Part shown: positions 42,566 to 51,672 of the stretch, one piece after another
Numbering within the stretch: position 1 is the first letter of the stretch
Layout of the letters: every line of letters starts with the position of its first letter
DNA from: MGBC108787 sp964430695
Lineage (GTDB): Bacteria > Bacillota_I > Bacilli_A > RF39 > UBA660
Reading direction: 5' to 3'
Assembly: GCA_964430695.1 (NCBI GenBank)
Contig: CAYSFO010000001.1
Location: 1 to 64,000 of the forward strand
DNA: 64,000 bases
Program-made: the position numbers and the translations under genes
The notes under the pieces: model-generated
Told to the model about the DNA's origin: nothing
What the model saw: the letters and a program-made list of their open reading frames with translations, nothing else
Databases searched by the model: none

Positions 42566-43036
42566 TTATTTTGAAAATAATTTATTCGCTTTATTTTCAC
42601 AATTTTCAGATGCATGATTTGTTTGTGAAACGTTCGTCGCATTTTTTCCTGTTGTACCAGATTCTCCAGCGACTACAAAACTATTATTATCAATCCAAAA
42701 GGAATAGTTAATTACCTTCCCCGCTTCATCTGGTGACACTAAAACACTTCCTCTATAACCATTTTCATGACCCTTTTCAAAAAAACCTTCCTGGTATAAA
42801 TACTCTAATGAAAAACATGCACTTCCTGTTGTCAAGTCTCCATTTAAAATTACCATTTGATATGCATTTTTTGCAGAATCAATCATTTCGTTTCCTTCTA
42901 TCGCTAACGCATTTTTTCTAGCATTTGTTACCATTGGCACAACGTTAGAAGATGCAAGTAAAATCAAAATTGCCAATACAACAATAACCGCCAGCATTTC
43001 AATTAATGTAAAACCTTTCCTATTCTTTCTATTCAT
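42566..43036 (-). CDS. Type IV pilin-like / pseudopilin protein
   Basis: A 156-residue protein with a prepilin peptidase site and N-methylation helix: RKGFTLIEMLAVIVVLAILI, with Gly before Phe and Glu at +5. The globular part has two Cys (SACF and ENCE) likely to form a disulfide. It is related to ComGC-type or type II secretion pseudopilins. No assembly ATPase or prepilin peptidase is nearby, so it depends on genes elsewhere. Confidence 0.85.
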   Translation of the reverse strand: MNRKNRKGFTLIEMLAVIVVLAILILLASSNVVPMVTNARKNALAIEGNEMIDSAKNAYQMVILNGDLTTGSACFSLEYLYQEGFFEKGHENGYRGSVLVSPDEAGKVINYSFWIDNNSFVVAGESGTTGKNATNVSQTNHASENCENKANKLFSK

Positions 43037-43110
43037 TCCTACACCATCCTCATTCTACTTTATATTCGTATTATACAATACGAATAATTGAGAAGTCAAC
43101 GAGTTTCATT

Positions 43111-43820
43111 TTACATTGTCAGAACAAAAGATAAAATAAGTTGCACAAATTTTATCCCTCTTGGTTGTTGCCTCCCAAGCTTCCTGCTTCCTAGACAAAG
43201 TATCATCTTTGTCTTCCATTTTAGTAACTCACAGATTTTATGGAAACTGGCATCTATTATGGATTTAGCTAAATTGTGATTTTTACTCATATTTTTTACT
43301 TGTAGTTTTTCACTGACAATGATGTCATTTTCTTCTACTAGTTTATTTACTATGGTAATGATATTGTGTTTACGAGCATTTCTTATCTTTTCATGTAATC
43401 TGGCTAATCTTTCTTTTGTTTTCCCATAATTCTTACTTCCTTTTATTTGTCTTGCTAGTTTTCTTTGTAATCGTTTTAGCCTTTTTTCTTTTTTGTTTAT
43501 TTCTTTTGGATTTTTATATTTCTCTCCACTAGATGTAACTACTAAATCTTTTATTCCTAAATCGATTCCTACTATACTTGTCGGATTTACATCAGAAACT
43601 TTTATTTCTGGTTCTTCTACTATAACACTTACATAATATTTGCCTGTTGTTTCTTTACTTACGGTTGCATTGATTATTTTTCCGTTTATATATTCTAAAT
43701 TTCTATATCCTCTTATTTTTACAAATCCTAATTTAGGAAGTTTTATCGTTTTCTCTTTTAAGTTGATTTGTATATTACTATACTCTTTTTCCTTATAACT
43801 ACTTCTTTTAGCAAGGGGTA
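43111..43820 (-). pseudogene. TnpB (IS200/IS605-type) remnant
   Basis: An open frame without a start reads IKLPKLGFVKIRGYR, then VGIDLGIKDLVVTSSGEKY (RuvC-like, with the first catalytic Asp), RLKRLQRKLARQ and VSEKLQVKNMSKN, all typical of TnpB. The N-terminal third is missing. At the 3' end the frame changes after ICELLKWKTK, so the second RuvC Glu region and the zinc ribbon are lost. No TnpA is seen. This is a decayed RNA-guided nuclease gene in the 43037-43948 interval, which otherwise holds only short AT-rich flanks. Confidence 0.85.
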
Positions 43821-43924
43821 AATTTCACTTTTGGAACTTTCCTAGAAGGCAAAAAAATAAGAATTTTATCTTACATTTTTATGTTCTTTCTATTTTTAAA
43901 GGTATAACTTTCCTATTATACAAA

Positions 43925-43962
43925 GAAAAAAACTATGAAAAACGTTTTTTATTTCATAGTTT
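43925..43962 (-). terminator. Terminator of the parE-parC-ylb operon
   Basis: On the minus strand AAACTATGAAA and TTTCATAGTTT form the stem, followed by TTTTTC. It overlaps the end of ylbE. Confidence 0.75.
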
Positions 43963-44170
43963 CTAAAATTCCACTGATTAAATCAATACTATCAATGGCA
44001 TCACTGATTCGATCTGTCATTTTCAAATGGTATTTTTCTCTCATTGCATTTACAAAATTTTGATAATTATCACTATTTCGATTCAGCTCTTTAAACCAAT
44101 ACGAATTTTGTTTCAAAAAAGCATCCATCTTTTTATCTTCATTTAATTTCTGTTGTATAATTGCATCCAT
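43949..44170 (-). CDS. ylbE: YlbE-like protein
   Basis: A 73-residue protein with KQNSYWFKELNRNSDN, matching the YlbE family of small Bacilli proteins of unknown role. It follows ylbD by 2 bases, as in Bacillus. Confidence 0.75.
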   Translation of the reverse strand: MDAIIQQKLNEDKKMDAFLKQNSYWFKELNRNSDNYQNFVNAMREKYHLKMTDRISDAIDSIDLISGILETMK

Positions 44171-44172
44171 TT

Positions 44173-44529
44173 TTAATCCTCAAATATTTTATTAATTGGT
44201 CTTGGAGATACTACTTCACTAGCTGCTGTTGCAGCACTTCCTTTTCCTGTTAATTCTTGTACTATTCCCAATGCTTTTTGCGCTGTGTTAATATGCTCTT
44301 GTATGGAATTTAAATCAATATTTTTTATTTTATCTGTAATACTTTTAAAATTATAATCATTCCCCATTGTATTATTTTTTACAAAATACTCTTGCCAAGC
44401 AGACTCTTCTTCTCCATAAATATCATAGATTTCATAAAATTTTTGCCAATCGGATTCACCATTTTTTACATATTTTACAAGTTCTGGATGTTGGGATGCA
44501 AATCTTTTAAAATCATCTTTCTTTGACAT
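44173..44529 (-). CDS. ylbD: YlbD-like coat-protein-family member
   Basis: A 118-residue protein with FKRFASQHPELVKYVKNG, SDWQKFYEIYDIYGE and AWQEYF, the signature of the YlbD family (named as a spore coat protein in Bacillus). The ATG at 44529 has AGGTG within the 3' arm of the hairpin behind parC. Its presence does not prove sporulation. Confidence 0.8.
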   Translation of the reverse strand: MSKKDDFKRFASQHPELVKYVKNGESDWQKFYEIYDIYGEEESAWQEYFVKNNTMGNDYNFKSITDKIKNIDLNSIQEHINTAQKALGIVQELTGKGSAATAASEVVSPRPINKIFED

Positions 44530-44533
44530 CAAA

Positions 44534-44569
44534 AAATCACCTACTACATTTTATGCAAATAGGTGATTT
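44534..44569 (-). terminator. Hairpin between parC and ylbD, covering a ribosome site
   Basis: On the minus strand AAATCACCTA pairs with TAGGTGATTT, followed by TTTG and the ylbD ATG. The arm that forms the terminator stem also contains the ylbD ribosome site (AGGTG), so it could limit both transcription and translation. Confidence 0.65.
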
Positions 44570-44587
44570 CTAATACGAATTTTATTT

Positions 44588-47113
44588 TTAAATCTTAAAA
44601 TCATCTAGAAAGTCAGACATGGTAAATTCTTTTACTTTTCTATTTTCTTCTTTTTCTTCCACCTTTTTTTCTCTTGTTTTACTTTCCTTTTTTAAAAAAC
44701 TTTCAAAATTGCACTTCTTAGCAATCTTATCCATTTTATGTTTCGTGATTGCTGATCCTGTACTTGTTAAATCCATAATTGGAATATCACTATTCTTAAT
44801 TTCTTTAATTTCACTATCGGATTTTACTAAAATAATATCTTTGGCATCCGCAAGTAATGCCTGGATTACTTGATAATTTACAGATTTTACTTTTTTCATA
44901 AGAGTATTTCCACGTTTTGCACGCCCTGTAAATTCTAAATCAGCAAGTTTTATTCTTTTTGACGTTTTATTATTTGTAAAAATATTAACATAATCAAATT
45001 CTTCTTGGTAAGATAAACCTGAAACCACTTGGTCCTCTTTCAAATTTATTCCTTTTACTCCTGCTGATTTCACACCCGTTAGTGGAATTTCTTCATTTTT
45101 AAATTGAACATAGTAACCATTTTTACTAACAAGTAAAACATTTTCATGAGCATCAATTACACTAACAACGAAGTCTTTATCCTTTAACTTAATTGCTGTC
45201 ATGCTTTTAGAATAACGAGTAACTTCGTAATCCGCTAGTAAACTTTTCTTTACCATTCCATTTTGGGTGACGGTTAGAATCTCTTTGTTTTTATCATCCA
45301 TCACAAGAGAAGCCACTACTTGCTCATCTGCAGACATGAGTACAATATTATTTACGTGTTTACCTAGTTCTTTCCACTTCGCTTCTGGTATTTTATGTAC
45401 AGGAATATATAAATAATTTCCTAAATTTGTAAATACTAGAATTGTATCTTGGGTAGTTACTTCATACAAACCTGTTACATAATCTCCTGGTTTTAAAGTT
45501 GTTTCATCCTCTCCTCTGGAAGCGTAGGATTTTGATGATACTCGTTTTATATATCCTTCGTTCGTTACAACAACGACTACATTTTCTTTTGGAATCATTT
45601 CTGCCATATCCAATTTAATTTCTGTAACTTCGTCTTTTATTTTGGTACGTCTAGCATTTCCATATTCTTTCTTCACAATTTTAAGTTCTGTTTTCATAAC
45701 ATGTTTTAAAGCTTCTTCATTACTTAAAATTTGTTCCCAAATATGGATGTTTTTAGCTAACTTTTCCATTTCTTCTTGTAGGGCAACGACATCTGTATTT
45801 GTCAACCTATATAATTGTAATTCAACGATTGCTTTTGCTTGTTCAAAGGTAAAATCATATTCTTTAGATAAGTTTTCAATGGCATCACTTTTATTTTTAC
45901 TACCACGAATAATACGAATGACTTCATCTAAAATACTAATTGCTTTTATTAAACCCTCTAAAATATGGTACTCTCGCTTTGCATGTTCCAGATCAAACTT
46001 TGTTCTTCTTGTAACCACTTCTTTTTGATGAGTAATAAACGCATCTAATATATCTAAAATTCCAACAAGTTTTGGTCGACGATTGACAATCGCTACCATA
46101 TTAAAATTATAATTAATTTGTAATTCCGTATTTTTTAACAAATAATTTAAAATCAGCTCCGCATTAGCACCAGATTTTAAATCAATAACCAAACGAGCCA
46201 TATGTTCATGGTCAGATTCATCAATTACATCATTAATGCCTTCAATTTTTTTATCCAATTTAATTTCTGTTATCTTTTTAACAAGTTGCTCTTTAATCAC
46301 TTCATAAGGAATGGAATGCACAATAATTTGTTGTTTACTTCCATTTTTCACAATTTCGCAATCTGCTTTTAAAACGACTTTGCCTTTTCCTTTGGTATAA
46401 GCATCAATCAAGCCATTTTTACCTTCAATGACACCACCTGTTGGAAAATCAGGTCCTGGTAAAATTTCCATAATTGTTTCCAAACGACAATTAGGAGAAT
46501 CAATACGTTTTATGGTTGCATCAATCACTTCTCCTAGATTATGCGTAGGAATATTGGTTGCATACCCTGCACTAATACCGGTTGAACCATTAACAAGTAA
46601 ATTTGGAAACGCTGCAGGAAGTACCGTTGGTTCAAGTTCTGTATCATCAAAGTTATAAGACATTTCAACCGTATTTTTATGAATAGAGGCAAGCATTGTT
46701 TCGGCAATCTTGGATAGCCTTGCTTCTGTATAACGCATTGCCGCTGGTCCATCACCATCAATGGAACCATTATTTCCATGAATATCAATAAAAGTTTCTC
46801 GCATTTTCCAAGGTTGACTCATACGAATTAAAGCATCATAGATAGAAGAGTCTCCATGAGGATGGAAATTACCCATAATATCTCCAACAGCCTTAGCACT
46901 CTTTCGATAGGCTTTATCATGAGTAAAATGAGAAATATACATGGCATATAAAATTCTTCTTTGTACTGGTTTTAAACCATCTCTTACATCTGGTAAAGCA
47001 CGTTCTTGTATGATTTCTTTTGAATATCTTCCAAAACCCGTTTCCATAATTTCTTCTAAACTGTAATCGTATATTTTTTCAATGATTTCTTTTGTTTCTT
47101 TTTTCTTTGGCAT
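44588..47113 (-). CDS. parC: DNA topoisomerase IV subunit A
   Basis: An 841-residue type II topoisomerase subunit. It has the catalytic region AAMRYTEARLS with the active Tyr, the quinolone-determining stretch HPHGDSSIYDALIRMSQP, and a C-terminal beta-pinwheel of six blades without a full GyrA box, which favours ParC. Ser and Asp at the usual resistance positions are wild type. It lies downstream of parE on the same strand but separated from it by three unrelated genes. Confidence 0.92.
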   Translation of the reverse strand: MPKKKETKEIIEKIYDYSLEEIMETGFGRYSKEIIQERALPDVRDGLKPVQRRILYAMYISHFTHDKAYRKSAKAVGDIMGNFHPHGDSSIYDALIRMSQPWKMRETFIDIHGNNGSIDGDGPAAMRYTEARLSKIAETMLASIHKNTVEMSYNFDDTELEPTVLPAAFPNLLVNGSTGISAGYATNIPTHNLGEVIDATIKRIDSPNCRLETIMEILPGPDFPTGGVIEGKNGLIDAYTKGKGKVVLKADCEIVKNGSKQQIIVHSIPYEVIKEQLVKKITEIKLDKKIEGINDVIDESDHEHMARLVIDLKSGANAELILNYLLKNTELQINYNFNMVAIVNRRPKLVGILDILDAFITHQKEVVTRRTKFDLEHAKREYHILEGLIKAISILDEVIRIIRGSKNKSDAIENLSKEYDFTFEQAKAIVELQLYRLTNTDVVALQEEMEKLAKNIHIWEQILSNEEALKHVMKTELKIVKKEYGNARRTKIKDEVTEIKLDMAEMIPKENVVVVVTNEGYIKRVSSKSYASRGEDETTLKPGDYVTGLYEVTTQDTILVFTNLGNYLYIPVHKIPEAKWKELGKHVNNIVLMSADEQVVASLVMDDKNKEILTVTQNGMVKKSLLADYEVTRYSKSMTAIKLKDKDFVVSVIDAHENVLLVSKNGYYVQFKNEEIPLTGVKSAGVKGINLKEDQVVSGLSYQEEFDYVNIFTNNKTSKRIKLADLEFTGRAKRGNTLMKKVKSVNYQVIQALLADAKDIILVKSDSEIKEIKNSDIPIMDLTSTGSAITKHKMDKIAKKCNFESFLKKESKTREKKVEEKEENRKVKEFTMSDFLDDFKI

Positions 47114-47180
47114 TTCTTACACCTTCTTTAATTCATTTTTTTATTTCGTTCATCTATTAAGTTTTTTCTAACTTTGCTAT

Positions 47181-48029
47181 TTATACTCCATTTCCATTTT
47201 TATCCCCTAATAATTTTATCTTTTCGGCATTGTTAAGTATGTCTAATTGATACTTAGCAATTCCAACTAATATTTCAAATCTTTCTTCTTTGATTTTTCC
47301 TTCTTTAATTAATTCAGCATTATGAGATTCAAGATTGGACAACACGGTTAATTCGTTTATTGAGGCATAATCTCTAATATTAGAGTTTTTGGCTAAATTA
47401 GGATTTAGTTCTCTCCATTTCTTAGCCGTTATATGAAATAAGGCTACATTTAAAATATCTGCTTCTTCTACATATTTTAGCCATTCTCTATCTTGGAAGT
47501 AATCATTATCGGGTAATATATAATTTTTTATAGCGTCCGTATGAATAAGATAATTATTTTTTGTTAATATTCTTTTTATATCCCATTCTCTATTTTGATT
47601 TTCTTGCGTTTTTAATCTTTCAAATTCTTTTATTAAATACAGCTTGAAAACAGGACTAATAGCAGAAGCAAATTCAAATGCTATATCTTTATGAGCATAT
47701 GTACCGCCATATTTACCACGTTTTGAATACATACCAATAGCATTTGTTTTGTTGCACCATTCAGTGACACTAAGAGTAAAAGAATGAAGCCCTGACTCTT
47801 TCTTAAACCCGTCGAATTCGACGGAATTAAAACTTGGATTATAAATTGATTCCCAAGTACCTAAAAATTCCAAGGTGATTCTATTTCTTAACCAATTTCT
47901 GATAATATCATCCGAAGTAGATTTTCCCTCTTTAATTTTTGTGAAATCGGATATACAAATATAATCTTTATCGTCTATATTCATTACATTTATGCTTACA
48001 TTTTGTACTTCAATCATTTTATTAGACAT
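47181..48029 (-). CDS. KilA-N domain protein
   Basis: A 282-residue protein with a KilA-N DNA-binding domain: YICISDFTKIKEG, then IIRNWLRNRITLEFLGTWE, WCNKTNAIGMYSKRGKYGG and AHKDIAFEFASAISPVFKLY. The C-terminal half is a helical region common in bacterial copies (REWDIKRILTKNNY, SNLESHNAELI). KilA-N proteins are typical of phages and large viruses. GAGGTGA precedes its ATG. It sits between parE and parC with a BRO-N gene 10 bases upstream. Confidence 0.88.
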   Translation of the reverse strand: MSNKMIEVQNVSINVMNIDDKDYICISDFTKIKEGKSTSDDIIRNWLRNRITLEFLGTWESIYNPSFNSVEFDGFKKESGLHSFTLSVTEWCNKTNAIGMYSKRGKYGGTYAHKDIAFEFASAISPVFKLYLIKEFERLKTQENQNREWDIKRILTKNNYLIHTDAIKNYILPDNDYFQDREWLKYVEEADILNVALFHITAKKWRELNPNLAKNSNIRDYASINELTVLSNLESHNAELIKEGKIKEERFEILVGIAKYQLDILNNAEKIKLLGDKNGNGV

Positions 48030-48038
48030 GTATTCACC

Positions 48039-48911
48039 TCACTTTTTTATATAATTAACTGATTTATTTTCTATTTCTTTTTCTTCCTCTATATATTTAT
48101 AGTTCAGTGCATTTTCAGTAGTAACGACTGACTTTCCTAAATTTTTTTCTATATCTTCTTTGGCCACTTTTGCCGCATGGCCACCTAATTTGGCAATCTT
48201 TTTATTTTGAGCTAAACCGAAAGGCTTATGCTCTTTAGCAAGTTCTCTTGTCGCAATTTCTCCTAAATCGGTTAAGGCAACTTCTATATCGGTCATGTTA
48301 TCTCTTAAAGATTCTTTTCGTAGTCCTTTAAACTCTTTATATTCATTTGCTTTCATACCTGACCATGATTTATAAATCTCATTCGTAAGTATACCATATT
48401 CATAATTTTTTGTTATACCTGATTCTTTCCAAACATCCGTTAATTTAAATCTATCCACTATTCCTGCCAGTCTTGCTTTAATCCATTTATCATCGTAGCC
48501 TCTTTTTCGATAATATTCTACTGCTCTAGTAATCGCAATTTCTGGATCAAACACTTCATTAATTCGTTCATTGCCTAAACTTGCTAACCACAATTTAAAT
48601 GGTTCTGCTTTAGGGCTAGGAACAGATTCAATCAGTCTAAAAATATTTTGTGTATCAAGTACATCTTGTTTATAATATTTGCCATCGCTTGATTTTAATT
48701 TCAGTTGACTACAACTTGTAGTCAACTCAGAGCCTTCTTTTTTTAATCTCAATTTTAATACAGACCAATACTTTCTTGCATCATTACTTTCTGTTAATGC
48801 ATTAATCACATCCACCACACTAAAATAATATTCTTCTTTTTCACTATCCCAAATACTTCTTATTTCACTACTTTCAAATAAGTTTGTAATGATTTCCAAC
48901 TTATTTTTCAT
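48039..48911 (-). CDS. BRO-N (phage antirepressor-like) protein
   Basis: A 290-residue protein with an N-terminal BRO domain (RSIWDSEKEEYYFSVVDVIN then DARKYWSVLKLRL) and a C-terminal region found in antirepressor-like bacterial proteins (AITRAVEYYRKRGYDDKWIK, LTNEIYKSWSGMKANEYK, LRDNMTDIEVALTDLGE). It is probably a DNA-binding regulator of phage origin, kept as a chromosomal gene in a pair with the KilA-N gene. Confidence 0.85.
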   Translation of the reverse strand: MKNKLEIITNLFESSEIRSIWDSEKEEYYFSVVDVINALTESNDARKYWSVLKLRLKKEGSELTTSCSQLKLKSSDGKYYKQDVLDTQNIFRLIESVPSPKAEPFKLWLASLGNERINEVFDPEIAITRAVEYYRKRGYDDKWIKARLAGIVDRFKLTDVWKESGITKNYEYGILTNEIYKSWSGMKANEYKEFKGLRKESLRDNMTDIEVALTDLGEIATRELAKEHKPFGLAQNKKIAKLGGHAAKVAKEDIEKNLGKSVVTTENALNYKYIEEEKEIENKSVNYIKK

Positions 48912-48965
48912 TTAATATCTTCCCTTTCTTTTATTTGTATTCTACAACCAAAACCTTTTCTTTTT

Positions 48966-49535
48966 TTAATTTAAAATTTTCACTTCTCCAGTTAAAATAT
49001 TGTATTTGTACGTAACTCCTTCTTTTTCTTCCGGTATCTCTTTTAAATTAGGTATTTCAAAAAATGCAACTAATTCTTGTCCAACATTTTTTTCTTCTAA
49101 TTGAAAGAAGTTTCCACAATAAAAGCATAGATGATTGCTATGTGATTTAATAGCAAATATTCCGTTATCATTATGAAGTCCACCACAAATTGTACAACGA
49201 ACTTTTTCAATAGGCACATTGTTTTTTAAAGAAGTAAATAACCCATAAAAATCATCTTTAATAATTCTTGCATCTTCAATAAATAACGCTGATATTTCTT
49301 CTCCATTTACCAATATTTTACTTGTTTCACTAGTATATGGGCACGTAAAGATAAATTCTAATGTTTTTATTTCTTCTTTTTTCCATTCTTTTTCTTTCTC
49401 GAATGCATCTTTCTCTTTATATAAGCATTCTTTTAGTTCTTCTCCATGAATAGAAGCAAGAGTCTTATGCGTTGTACACCAATAATCTTTTTCTCCTAGC
49501 TCATTTTCTGCTACATATTTAATTTTACATTCCAT
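48966..49535 (-). CDS. Unknown protein with zinc-binding-like Cys pairs
   Basis: A 189-residue protein whose second half has CTICGG and CFYCG about 27 residues apart, as in a four-Cys zinc ribbon. The first half has single Cys in CKIKY, WCTTHK and FTCPYT. No family is recognised. AGGAGG precedes the ATG. It lies 12 bases after parE and 54 before the BRO-N gene, so it is part of the insertion between parE and parC or of a longer operon. Confidence 0.5.
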   Translation of the reverse strand: MECKIKYVAENELGEKDYWCTTHKTLASIHGEELKECLYKEKDAFEKEKEWKKEEIKTLEFIFTCPYTSETSKILVNGEEISALFIEDARIIKDDFYGLFTSLKNNVPIEKVRCTICGGLHNDNGIFAIKSHSNHLCFYCGNFFQLEEKNVGQELVAFFEIPNLKEIPEEKEGVTYKYNILTGEVKILN

Positions 49536-49547
49536 ATTTTATTCCTC

Positions 49548-51455
49548 CTATTTTCTAAAGTCATCTTCTAAAGTAAAATCAACATTTTCGTTAATCCATT
49601 CTTTTCGTGGTTCTACTTGGTCTCCCATAAGTAAATGAATTCGTTTTTCTGCCAGTGCAGCATCAGTTAAATTCACACGGAAAAGCCTTCGATTTGCTGG
49701 GTCCATTGTTGTTTCATAGAGTTCATCTGCATTCATTTCTCCAAGTCCTTTAAATCGTTGGACTTTATAATTTCCTTTAAGTGTTTTCTTTCTTTCTTCT
49801 AATTCTTCATCGTCAGCAATATACTCTTTTCCTTTATTTCCCATTTCAATGGAATACAAAGGTGGAGTTGCAATATAAAGCATACCTGCTTCAATTAAAG
49901 GACGCATAAAACGATAAAAGAAAGTGATTAAAAGAATTTGAATATGTGAACCATCCACATCGGCATCAGTCATGATTATCACTTTTCCATAATTCGATTC
50001 TTCTGGATCAAAATAGTCTCCTATTCCTGCTCCAATCGCATACTCAATTTGTTTTAGCTCTGCATTTGCTTCAATATCATGGGCACTTGCCTTCTCACAA
50101 TTTAATACTTTTCCTCGTAAAGGAAGTATTGCTTGTGTTTCACGATTACGGAAAGATTTTGCAGATCCTCCTGCACTATCTCCTTCGACTAAAAAGAACT
50201 CATTTTTCTTATAATCTCTACCAGTCGCTTTGGCTAGTTTTTCCGAAAGTACTCGTTCTTTTGAATTTTTACCCGTTCCTTTGCGTGCCGCTTCTCGAGC
50301 TTTTCTAGCTGCCTCTCGCGCTACTTTACTTTTTAGAGCTTTATCCAAAATCGTTAAAGCAACTTCCTTATTCTCTTCTAAAAAGAATTTTAAATTTTCA
50401 TATATAATACTTTCTGTTACGCTTTTTGCTTCCGGTGTTCCTAACTTTCCTTTTGTTTGCCCTTCAAATTGTAAGAGTTTTTCTGGTATTTTCAAACTAA
50501 TAACCGCACTTAAACCCTCTCTTACATCACTACCATCTAAATTGCCATCTTTCCCTTTAATCAAATTATTCGCTTTGGCATAATCATTAAATGCTTTGGT
50601 AAGTCCTGTTTTAAAACCAACTTCATGCGAACCACCGTCGCCTGTTTTTACATTATTTACAAAACTCAAAATATTTTCATTATAAGATTCACTATATTGC
50701 ATAGCTATATCTACTTCAATGTCATTTTTTACACTGCTAAATTGAATCACTTTATGTAATGTTTTCTTGCCTTCATTAATATATTCTACAAAACTTTTTA
50801 AACCGTTTTCATAATGAAATTCCGCTTTTTTACCATCTTGTACATCTTCAATGACAACCGTTAAATTTGGAAGCAAAAAGGCACTTTCTTGCATTCTTTC
50901 TACAATGGTTGTATAAGAAAAGCTAGCATTTTTAAACATTTCATAATCTGGTAAAAAAGTAACAATTGTTCCTGTTTTTTTCGATTCTCCAATTGTTTTT
51001 AATGGGCTTTCAATCAATCCTCCATCACAAAATCTGATATTACTAATTTTTCCATCTGTATAAATAGTAACATCCATTCTTTTGGATAAAGCATTTACAA
51101 CACTTGCTCCTACACCGTGTAATCCTCCACTTACTTTATAACCTTCTGTTTCAAATTTACCACCTGCATGCAACACTGTATAAATTACTTCTGGAGTTGA
51201 CTTTCCCGATTCATGCATTCCAATAGGCACTCCACGCCCATTATCACTAATCGTAATACTTTCATCTGTATTTAAAGTTATCTTAATGGTATCTCCATAG
51301 CCATTGATGATTTCATCAATCGCATTATCCACAATTTCCCATACTAAATGATGAAGTCCTCGCTTGTCTGTAGAGCCAATGTACATACCTGGTCTTTTAC
51401 GAACGGCTTCTAAACCTTCCAATATTTTAATGGACGATGCATCATACTTTGCCAT
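49548..51455 (-). CDS. parE: DNA topoisomerase IV subunit B
   Basis: A 635-residue GHKL ATPase subunit. It has VWEIVDNAIDE, DNGRGVPIG and GLHGVGASVVNALS for ATP binding, the TOPRIM motifs EGDSAGGSAK and MTDADVDGSHI, and the C-terminal QRFKGLGEMN. The KAREAARKAREAARKGTGK stretch fits ParE better than GyrB. Its length equals that of standard ParE. It pairs with ParC as the decatenase. Confidence 0.93.
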   Translation of the reverse strand: MAKYDASSIKILEGLEAVRKRPGMYIGSTDKRGLHHLVWEIVDNAIDEIINGYGDTIKITLNTDESITISDNGRGVPIGMHESGKSTPEVIYTVLHAGGKFETEGYKVSGGLHGVGASVVNALSKRMDVTIYTDGKISNIRFCDGGLIESPLKTIGESKKTGTIVTFLPDYEMFKNASFSYTTIVERMQESAFLLPNLTVVIEDVQDGKKAEFHYENGLKSFVEYINEGKKTLHKVIQFSSVKNDIEVDIAMQYSESYNENILSFVNNVKTGDGGSHEVGFKTGLTKAFNDYAKANNLIKGKDGNLDGSDVREGLSAVISLKIPEKLLQFEGQTKGKLGTPEAKSVTESIIYENLKFFLEENKEVALTILDKALKSKVAREAARKAREAARKGTGKNSKERVLSEKLAKATGRDYKKNEFFLVEGDSAGGSAKSFRNRETQAILPLRGKVLNCEKASAHDIEANAELKQIEYAIGAGIGDYFDPEESNYGKVIIMTDADVDGSHIQILLITFFYRFMRPLIEAGMLYIATPPLYSIEMGNKGKEYIADDEELEERKKTLKGNYKVQRFKGLGEMNADELYETTMDPANRRLFRVNLTDAALAEKRIHLLMGDQVEPRKEWINENVDFTLEDDFRK

Positions 51456-51472
51456 GTTATCACCTAATTATG

Positions 51473-51501
51473 AGTATAGCATAAAAAAAAACAACAAGCA
51501 A
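51473..51501 (-). promoter_or_regulatory. Promoter of parE
   Basis: TTGCTT (51501-51496), 17 bases, TATACT (51478-51473) with an extended TGC in front. The -35 box lies in the loop-side arm of a hairpin (51491-51512). Confidence 0.65.
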
Positions 51502-51575
51502 AAACTTGTTGTCAAATAAATGTAATTTATAAAGTGGACTTGTAATTCCCCTTTCCATTGAGAATGGAGGATATT
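51482..51575 (-). ncRNA. Candidate small RNA between the large membrane protein and parE
   Basis: On the minus strand a TAAAAT box near 51570-51575 is followed by a hairpin (TCCATTCTCAATGGA), a linker and a terminator (ACAACAAG-TTTTTG-CTTGTTGT then T9). No ORF is present. A transcript of about 80 bases is plausible, but the -35 region is poor. Confidence 0.3.
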
Positions 51576-51605
51576 TTACACCATTTACTCAACAAAAAAT
51601 CAACC

Positions 51606-51639
51606 ATAAAAAACTTTATAGTGTTTTTTCTATAAAGTT
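51606..51639 (-). terminator. Terminator of the large membrane protein gene
   Basis: On the minus strand AACTTTATAG, an 8-base loop and CTATAAAGTT are followed by TTTTAT. Confidence 0.75.
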
Positions 51640-51672
51640 TTTCTTCCCTTTTTTTATTCTTTTATATCATAA

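Noticed and set aside
45642..46028. Plus-strand open frames inside parC, parE, alaS and the large membrane protein
   Set aside because: All are complementary to well-supported genes and lack ribosome sites or recognisable products.
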